64,000 nucleotides of DNA, from assembly GCA_003439945.1 (NCBI GenBank), contig QVRM01001811.1, forward strand, positions 1-64,000. Direction: 5' to 3'. Below the pieces are notes generated by a model, which ran no database searches, was not told where the DNA came from, and worked only from the letters and a program-made list of their open reading frames with translations. Shown piece after piece: positions 57,085 through 64,000 of the stretch. Numbering within the stretch: position 1 is the first letter of the stretch; each line of letters starts with the position of its first letter. The translations under genes were made by a program, and so were the position numbers. This stretch comes from Dermanyssus gallinae. Lineage: Eukaryota; Arthropoda; Arachnida; Mesostigmata; Dermanyssidae.

Positions 57085-57720
57085 GGGAGTCCTGTAGACC
57101 CATTATTTATGCAGACGATACGACTCCACTTATTCGAATTGAACCATATGCGATACGGACTGACGCACAGAAGACGATGCAAGTAGTAGAATATGCTGCT
57201 CTTGGCTTTGAAACATTCGGTCTAATGATAAATGCAACCAAAACTGGATTCACGCTGTTTCGCCCTATCCAAAAGGCTGCGCAGGTTCAGGTGCTCAACC
57301 TCAATGGAACGTAAGTTGAACCAATCGTTGTCTAAGAGAATTAGAAGTGTCTGTTGAGAACCTTCTTGTGGTGTATAAGATGCTATCAGTGCCAATCCTT
57401 TGTTATGATACCTCAACATGCTATTAGTGCCAATTGTTTGTTATGTTATGGAAATTCATAATAGGGGTATAATTCACAGGGCAGAAGTCTGTCAGAATGA
57501 TGCCCTCAGAGCAGTTTTCAACTTGCACAGCAGCGATTTGGTTCGTAAGCATTTTCATTACTTTAAGCTTTTGCCGCTAAATAATCTATACGTAGCTCTA
57601 AAGGAGTCGACTGAAATAATCTATACGTAGCTCTAAAGGAGAAACTTCGCATGCTTACCTCAGTCAGAATATTTAAACGTGAAGTGAAAAAATGGGTAGC
57701 ATGTACAAAATCTAGTCAAA
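57085..57720 (+). pseudogene. LINE reverse transcriptase, degenerate
   Basis: From 57096 one frame reads RPIIYADDTTPLI, with both catalytic Asp of the RT in YADD at 57108-57119. It continues AQKTMQVVEYAAL and FGLMINATKTGFTLF, the GL-x-IN-x-x-KT block, up to about 57310. After a gap and frame change, the thumb follows at 57380-57630 (PIVCYVMEIHNRG, then QNDALRAVFNL), matching the common Y-G-x-x-x-W ... Q-x-x-A-x-R pattern. The G-x-x-QG loop before YADD has been lost by deletion. A 35-bp tandem duplication near 57,600 shifts the frame and ends the last open piece. A different element from the RT at 27 kb, judging by its motifs. Confidence 0.88.
57579..57641 (+). repeat. 35-bp-offset duplication inside the RT fossil
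   Basis: AAATAATCTATACGTAGCTC plus eight bases occurs at 57579-57606 and again at 57614-57641. The 35-bp period is not a multiple of three, so it breaks the frame. Confidence 0.95.
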
Positions 57721-58667
57721 ACTAGTTACCTGCCAATTTGTTGAAGAAAACTCGCCACTTATATGAGCGGGGGAATTTCTAATGATTTCACGTGTTAGTC
57801 TCGCATCGTCGGGTTGAGATAATGTTGATGCTTTGACACATTTTACATCTTTTTGTTTACGACAACTCAGTATTTGAATTGAACCTGCAATACAGACAGA
57901 CGTACTGTCTTCAGTTCTCAAGCACTGTGAAATTTCGATAACGTGAATAAACCTTAAAATTGAAATTAAAAGAATAAAATTCAATTTTTCAAGTTATAAT
58001 TATTTTGTCTCTTTTTTGCTCGAGCGCGCAACGCGAAGCCGCCACGCATAGTACAACGGGCTTTATCATGACCGATGTCCTCACACGAGCACAATAGATA
58101 ACCGGCTTGGCGAAACGTTCGTAGCATTCACAAGTGGCACTCGTAATCGGCAGTAGAAGTGCAACAACAACAACGCCACGTCCAACAACAATTGTGCTGT
58201 CAGCCTTGCTCAGTCGCGACTACAATGCGCTGCAGATCGAGCAGCTTGCACCTTTCACTGGTCCGGCGTTCACCCAAAGCAAACACCGGCGTCCGCCCAT
58301 TTTCGTCATTTCGTTGGGGTTGTGCCCCCCTCCCATCTCCCCTACCCCAGCAGCCCTATCGTGACCCATCACACTTCAACCGAGCACCAAATCATGCAAG
58401 AGACAGAGGCCACAGAGGTACTCTGGGGCCGCCGCGATATACCCCCCCCCCCCCCCATCCGATGCAAGATTGACCCGATTGCGTCTTCGCCACATCTTCG
58501 TTAGCAAAAAGATACTGTCGACTGAGCTTTCAACTGCTATTCCTCCTAAGCGCTAGCGCTACGTTAGCCTACCATCGGCATTGACACAGGTCGACGTGAT
58601 CGAGGAAGGGTTCGTTCCTAGCCCAGCGATGGCGAACTCAACACTTCTAACTCAACAGTTGTACTCT
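57721..58667. other. spacer with C homopolymer
   Basis: Run of about 15 C at 58442-58456. No gene recognised. Confidence 0.5.
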
Positions 58668-58695
58668 AAATATATATATATATATATATATATAT
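58668..58695. repeat. (TA)n microsatellite
   Basis: About 27 bp of alternating TA immediately before the possible RT fossil. Confidence 0.95.
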
Positions 58696-58710
58696 GAAAA
58701 AGCGCCGCGA

Positions 58711-59060
58711 GTGAGATCCAGTGCGTACTTGTTTAGCGATCGAAGTGACGGAACTTTGATTGTCAGGGATGACGTGCACGCCATTATTATTGTTAATAAA
58801 TGTCTCGAAAAACTGTATCTAGCTTTATTTACGACACCTACCAACGTCAGTTTTTGCGCTTTATTCGCCATTGGTCTTCGGCCGGCGTGTGCTCTCTCTG
58901 CCTCTGATGAACTTGTCTGTCTTGGGAATAGCCCAAAATATTGTGGCATTCAATTGAACAGAACGGAATTGTATTCAACTCAATCAACTGAGACTCGGGT
59001 GCGTTCTGCCACCGCGGCGCAGTTGTTGCTCGGCGCGTGAAGACCGCGGAGAAAGCTTTG
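58711..59060 (+). pseudogene. possible R1-like RT fossil
   Basis: A 109-codon open frame. AYLFSDRSDGTLIVRDDVHA may be the remains of the YADD region, with the second Asp replaced by Arg. NKCLEKL stands where a helix follows in R1-type enzymes. KYCGIQLNRTELYSTQ is close to the (K)YLG-x-x-(L/I)D-x-x-L-x-(F)-x-x-H block, and an Ala-rich segment follows. Order and spacing fit, but no single motif is exact. Alternatively an unrelated open frame. Confidence 0.38.
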
Positions 59061-59677
59061 TGCGCCTCGGTGCAAGTTGAGAGTATCCACCACCGCAAGA
59101 ACATCAAGCATGTAAGACGCAAGTACCAAAAGAAGCGGCACCTTCAACATAGGCGCTAAGAAGCATCGGAGTCATCGGCTCGTAGATTTTAAAACATGTA
59201 GCTGAACTCGAGAGTCAGCTTAGACGCGAACAGGAGAGTAGAACACTGCTTGTAATGTTTCAAGCGTTATATTTGTCTCTCTCTTCTCTCTTTCTCTTTG
59301 TTTCAGCGGAGGGGGGATCTAGTGCAGCAACAGCCACCTCTGGAGGGTTGCACATCCAGCGACAAGCGCTTTCAGAGTAAGTCGCCCGCTCTCCTATCTC
59401 CACTAGCTAGAATAAGCCGCTTCCCGATCTTCTGCAGTTCGCGAGTGGACGGGCCCGGCCCGCCAAAGGTCTCGAAGGCAAGTGGGTAAAACCCATACGG
59501 GCACCCGATCCTCTGGCACTTTCTCACATTGCCTGCCTCGACGAAAGCTAAAGCATAACCAGCTCGGACCACGCCAGCCCTGATCATTGAAGGGGCTAAT
59601 GAGTCAGTAGCCGTCGCGTCTCAAACCAGCATGCAACCGCTGTCCAATGGGGTGAAACTCATACCGTCAGATATATA
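59061..59677. other. spacer, nothing recognised
   Basis: CT-rich patch at 59275-59305; otherwise unique. Confidence 0.45.
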
Positions 59678-59679
59678 TA

Positions 59680-60444
59680 CAGGGTCTATCATAACCGTAT
59701 GTACTTACTTTAAGGTTTGTTAGAACTCGGCAATCTACTATTTTTCGCTAATGGCAGGAGGAGGTCAAAACGTATTGTTTAAGAGTGAGGATGAAATTTA
59801 TAAACTTAGTTATTCTAATCGTTTTATCATCCTACATAGTCGAAGAAAAGAAAACAATTGCTACGACGTTTCCACCACATCCTTCTATTGGGAAAACATA
59901 TTTGCTTGCTGAGTTCTACTAAACTTCAAAATATGTGCCTGACTTTCTCATAGTTCTTTGTTAAAGTAAGCTAAAATGCTAGCAAATGTGCATGCCTTCG
60001 CTTTTGATATGGATGACAAAAAAGCGTAGGTATTCGGCAACTAAATAACGCAGCACGATCCGTTTGTTACGAAAATTATAGGCAATAAATTTGCTAATGT
60101 CTAAGATTTTTTTGGGCGTGAATTTTTGGTCGTAATAATATTTACGGTTCTGCACATGAAAGCTTCAACGTAGGACATCGTCGGGTGCCATTCAGATTAT
60201 GCAGAATTTTTCGCCGAACACACCGGCATCGGTTCCTTCATGGACTTACTGGTGAACCCAAAAACGTAGTGCTTATTGCACAGTTATGTAGGAGAGACTA
60301 GGCAGAATAACTACTTTTATAAATTTCATCTATTTCATCTTTAGTCCTAAACAAGACGCCGCCCTGTTCTTCTATTAAGAAATGTTTTTTCTTGGTGAGT
60401 ATTTTTTTGTCAAACTTTAAAATAAGTACTTATGATCGACCCTA
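59680..60444. mobile_element. 765-bp element with long terminal inverted repeats
   Basis: The left end starts CAGGGTCTATCATAA (59680) and the right end, read on the minus strand, starts TAGGGTCGATCATAA (60444). Both continue into GTACTTA(C/T)TTTAA(G/A)GTTTG. Further inside, ATGAAATTTATAAA...TAGTTATTCT and CCTACATA are shared inverted, so the arms are about 160 bp each (59680-59838 and 60285-60444) with about 445 bp between. TA lies directly outside both ends, as in Tc1/mariner insertions. No transposase frame is readable in the middle, so it would depend on another element's enzyme. Confidence 0.88.
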
Positions 60445-60559
60445 TAGAAAACATTGTGATGATTAATTAATCATCTACAATACGTTTGCACACTCGGCAG
60501 TGCTCGCCTTAATAAAAATGGTGGTAAAAAGGTGTCACGTGTGGTAAAGAATCAGCTGT

Positions 60560-61207
60560 CCATGTCCTTGCTTGATGGTAGCCCCCGCTTTTATGGACCC
60601 GGTGCGAGCGGTATATCCTCAAGGTTCCTTGCAACGTTAAGACGGTAAGATCCATAAGATTCCTCTTCGTGACGCCGAGCCCCAAGAGCGTATTCGCAGA
60701 TTCGGAGTCCTATACACCACACATAGAGATAGTGATGGATCCGAATCTGCGAGGTTTTTGCGGGTCAGGGAGCGTCGCTCTTAGGAACTCTACGTCATAT
60801 TTGGTGATCTTGTCCTGCCACGCTTTTGCGAGGTCCCTCAATGGTCAATGGCTTCGGTTGCAGTCGCGGCATGCTTCATTTTTGCGTATCGCACGTTTTT
60901 GTCAGAACTTACACTCGGTACACTGTGGATCAGTGCACTGGCACTCCCAAAGTGGTCCTAATCTTGGAAGAACACATTTGGTCATGAGTAGCCAACTGTA
61001 TGATCCTACGCCGATCTCGAATAGTCAAAAATGGTTTACGCCCACTGCTATATCTGCACCTTTGGTTCACTCCAGGGTGTAAGAACCTGCTGATGGTGCT
61101 CTTATGCCGTCCTAATCTGGTTGCTATAGCAGTAACTGTATGACCGAGCTCGGCTATGCCTCAATTCTTGTCTTCTATTTATCCAAAAGATCCTTTGTAC
61201 GACCCAT
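60560..61207 (-). pseudogene. Tc1-type transposase, degenerate
   Basis: Starts at an ATG on the minus strand (61207): MGRTKDLLDK, stop, KTRIEA. A frame change follows, then ELGHTVTAIATRLGRHKSTI, a helix-turn-helix that binds the transposon end. Next comes SSGRKPFLTIRDRRRIIQLA, the GRP-like hook and second HTH of Tc1-family enzymes, then IRTTLGVPV, stop, STVYRV. DLAKAWQDKITKYDVEF stands where the first catalytic Asp block (SDE) should follow; a further frame has ALGARRHEEESYGS, like the WGA-x-S-x-x-G block. The C-terminal DNA-PH and SPDLNPIE region is not found. Several stops and shifts: dead. Its low-coordinate end lies about 115 bp from the long-inverted-repeat element. Confidence 0.88.
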
Positions 61208-61588
61208 AATTTAAACATAAGCTTCGTCGTTAGTTCGGAACAACGACTGACCTGCAGAATATTTTGCAGCTATAGAACAATTGATTTAGCTAGACAATAT
61301 TCCTGACATTTAATCCCCGGGAACGTATATCAGCTGTAGTATCGACTATCCTCTACAAACAAGAGCTGTCTTGTTAGCACGTTATTGCTGCTAATATTTT
61401 GCAACACTGTTTTTACACTTTTATTTATCTTTTGTATGAACCGATTGTGATATTGCTACGAAAGTGGCACCATACTCGTGGTTCGTCATGTACATCATGC
61501 CCTTAGAGCAAGCCATTAAAATAAATCAAGCTGAAAATACCCTTTCCAAGCCATTAAAATAAATCAAGCTGAAATTATCACCAAAAGC

Positions 61589-61591
<3 letters not shown>
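61208..61591. other. spacer with a 38-bp-offset duplication
   Basis: CAAGCCATTAAAATAAATCA plus eight bases occurs at 61509-61536 and again at 61547-61574. The rest may be the 5' flank of the transposase remnant; no terminal repeat identified. Confidence 0.7.

Positions 61592-61629
<38 letters not shown>
61592..61629. repeat. (TA)n microsatellite
   Basis: About 38 bp of alternating TA. Confidence 0.96.
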
Positions 61630-61634
<5 letters not shown>

Positions 61635-61810
61635 GCTACAGCATGTGGCCGAACAAAGGCACATGGTTGGCCACAAGCTGTGCAGAACTTGCGACTATAG
61701 GGAGCACAGGTGATGATATCGATCTTTATGTCGTAGGCACAAGCAGTTATGCAAGTGCCACGAGATCGAATTCACACTTTGTGAAGATACTTTATTTTTA
61801 ATAGCAATCT
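61630..61810. other. spacer
   Basis: Unique sequence, nothing recognised. Confidence 0.45.
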
Positions 61811-62190
61811 TTACGGCGTCTAGAGCAACGCCGACCAAAAGGAACTCTAAGACATGCAATTTCAGGAAGAGGCAGGACTGTGATGATAATCCTTTGCGAG
61901 GTGACGTGGCGGCCCGGTACGTGGCGATATTTTAACCATATTGCTCAACCCTGTAGCAATTCGCCGTTAACCTGACACCGATCTGGTGGAAGCGCTTTTA
62001 CGGATGTCTACATAGCTATTTGCAATATATTTAGAGTCGACGAGGTTTTACCTAATGATTAAAATGTCGCCACGCACTAAGCCTCCACGTCACCTTGCGA
62101 AAAATGACCATCACTCACAGTCTTCCCCCGTCTTATTTATTTAGCGTATTGCAACGTGCCTCTCAGCCGACGTCGCTCTAGACGCCGTAA
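61811..62190. mobile_element. 380-bp foldback element
   Basis: The left arm 61811-61940 and right arm 62054-62190 are inverted copies. The outer ends TTACGGCGTCTAGAGC are identical. Inside, GACTGTGA(T/G)GAT, GAGGTGACGTGG or CAAGGTGACGTGG, and GTGGCGA(T/C)ATTTTAA are shared in the same order, with diverged stretches between. The central 113 bp are unrelated. Long imperfect inverted repeats with no coding capacity are typical of foldback-type or MITE-like non-autonomous DNA elements. CAAT lies just outside both ends, too short to call a target-site duplication. The transposase that would move it is unknown. Confidence 0.88.
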
Positions 62191-62712
62191 CAATTGGTAT
62201 TGTGTGATTTCTTTTTCGTTGGCCTGAATGACAAACGCCAAGTAGTCATCTTGGCAGCAAAGCTCAAGAAACTACAAAAAGAAACTTATCTTCCTAAAGG
62301 GTGTATTCCATCTCGTCGCGCTTGCATAACGGCATGCGCAAACGATATGACGATCGATGACGATTGCCGTTGGACGGTCACATTCCGTAGCATTCACTTT
62401 ATGGCACTTTATGGTCAATGACGCTATTGCTAGTACGACTACTAGTGCCACGACTATTACTACTACCACTAACTCAAGTACTACAAGAACCCATACCCGG
62501 CGAGCAACCGAGGTACGCATGCATACACGCTACCACATACCACACGCAGATTGTGGAGTGCAGAGAATCGGAAAACGACTCTCAGCACTCTTGACTACTT
62601 CTTTCCTTGTCCTGCCGGTCCTGCTTTTTTTTGGCCTCACAGCATCCTACTCGATATAGATAACTATATATATATAGATAACTACTTCTATTATATGTGT
62701 GCAGGTACCCCA

Positions 62713-62751
<39 letters not shown>

Positions 62752-62984
62752 ACAGATCTTTTCGTATTAATTAGTGTAACTTTGAGATGCTGACTTTTAC
62801 CGTACCGCTGAAAAATACCATCACCACAAACGCGCTAAAACCACCAACCTGGTACCGTCAAATAAGCTTCAACCGTAATTAAGCAACTTTGCAGTGGCGC
62901 GACAAAGCCCACTCAGAGCCCGTAAATGAATACTACTTCCTTAGGTACAAACGTATATCTAAATAAATCACGTTCGTTCCTGTT
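62191..62984. other. spacer with TAC triplets and (TA)n
   Basis: ACTACT-type triplets at 62434-62480 and (TA)n at 62717-62747. No gene supported. Confidence 0.5.
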
Positions 62985-63046
62985 CTGCTACTGTTTTCAG
63001 TGGCCTTATTGTAGTAAAACAATAAGGCTACTGGAAACAGTAGCAG
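62985..63046. repeat. compact inverted repeat, 28-bp arms, 6-nt loop
   Basis: Left arm 62985-63012 starts CTGCTACTGTTTTCAG; the loop is AGTAAA; the right arm is 63019-63046. The arms differ at two positions, and both differences are G-U pairs in a plus-strand RNA, so that RNA would form an unbroken 28-bp stem. Confidence 0.93.
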
Positions 63047-64000
63047 CTAAAGCTCGTCGGGTACTAAGTAGGTTATATATTATTGTCTGCAAGCGCCAGG
63101 GTACCCTAGCAAGAGATATTTAAACATCAGGCATGTGTGGGAGAGAAAGTAACGATTGTCCTGTATGAAATATAGGCGTCTCTTCAGCGCGAACTGACGG
63201 GTCTATCGATGAATAGGCGGATTAGAAGGCAAATGCGTCCGGAAAGCTTAAAGAATATATATGATCCGCGATGAATACAATATTGATTATTTAATTTCAG
63301 TCATATAATGCGTTTGGTCAAATAAATGCCACATTGGTGTCAGTTATTTCCTGAATTTTTCAGCATCATTTTGAGCTGATCGTTTTATGGTTTACCTTCG
63401 TCACGTACAGTACGCATGGACCTTATTTAGAGATATATCTTGCGCGAGGGCGATGGCGCCGGCAAAACCAATGAGTTTAACTAAACCTGTCAACGTGGTC
63501 AGACATGGTGGTAAGCTGCCGCTGCCACGCTAGTCGGAGTGTGGGATGGTAAGGAACTGACTATTTGTGTTTTCTCCACCAGATGAATATTACAGGAGTA
63601 ACTATGACGCTCTTTCCGGCGTGTTTCCCCGTTATGCGTGCTGCCGGCGTAACGCATCGCACCTTAATCGCAAATAGAAAATTGGCCATATGTGTGAACT
63701 CCCCGTGATAGTAAGATTCCCTTGGTCCGTCGATCATGAGAGGCAAGGTATACGATATAGATTATATAGCAACACGTTTACTTACGCAGGACTGTAATAT
63801 GAACTGATGAATAAAAAAATTCAATAGCCGTGGCAAAAAAGGGCAACAAATTAATATTGTCATATTGTCGTGATCCACTCGAGCACTGTCAAGGCTTATT
63901 ACTGACACGAATAGGTGAGCGCCACCGAGTTCGGGCCGACTGGTTAACGTCCCGAGATGCCTGTCGCCTTGGCATTAATACGCATAATTACAAGAGTCAC
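63047..64000. other. spacer, nothing recognised
   Basis: Unique sequence to the window end. Open frames (62926-63123 plus, 63561-63746 minus) have no motif. Confidence 0.5.

Overview
This is a eukaryotic, almost certainly animal, non-coding window: no operons, no bacterial-type genes, and no open reading frame that I can defend as an intact host gene. Two kinds of sequence fill it. One is an exceptional density of microsatellites: about thirty (TA)n arrays, long CAA/CAG and GTT arrays, GAC, GAT, TAC and GGT triplets, GACG and GATA tetramers, and CT- or GA-rich tracts. The other is decayed transposable elements. An R1-like non-LTR retrotransposon together with Tc1/mariner elements fits an arthropod. 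A mite-like chelicerate is a guess I cannot test here.

Layout. At 0.8-1.3 kb lies a LINE endonuclease fossil, followed by a (TAA)n array and the first copy of a tRNA-derived SINE (2.03-2.21 kb). At 2.2-5.2 kb is a triplet-repeat block with a 325-bp CAA/CAG array. At 8.1-9.2 kb are a mariner transposase 5' fragment (minus) and the C-terminal end of a LINE ORF2 (plus). At 9.5-12.5 and 15.9-21.4 kb are further triplet and CT/GA blocks, with a reverse-transcriptase scrap at 14.8 kb between them. A possible Tc1-type transposase 3' fragment is at 22.1-22.4 kb, a 196-bp-period duplication at 23.3-23.6 kb and triplets at 23.6-25.4 kb. The 25.9-31.6 kb stretch is poorer in triplets and carries a LINE reverse transcriptase (26.8-27.7), a possible Gag fossil (28.1-28.6), the second SINE (30.6) and a 33-bp minisatellite (31.3). 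At 31.7-36.9 kb are triplet blocks including a nearly pure 167-bp GTT array. A LINE end piece is at 37.3 kb, and the best-preserved LINE, on the minus strand at 38.3-40.4 kb, has Gag and reverse-transcriptase parts but no visible endonuclease. Triplet blocks return at 41.4-44.3 kb, an RT scrap sits at 45.0 kb, and the third SINE, with a perfect 11-bp target-site duplication, at 45.9-46.1 kb. More triplet blocks fill 46.7-50.3 kb. The 50.5-64 kb end holds two compact hairpins, two RT fossils (57.1-57.7 and 58.7-59.1), a 765-bp element with long terminal inverted repeats flanked by TA, a Tc1-type transposase pseudogene, and a 380-bp foldback element.

All transposon coding regions are broken by stops and frameshifts, so nothing here looks autonomous. 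The third SINE and the two long-inverted-repeat elements are the best evidence of comparatively recent mobility. Most of the longer open frames are by-products of repeats, which lack stop codons in several frames. Family calls rest on motifs read by eye, without database searches.
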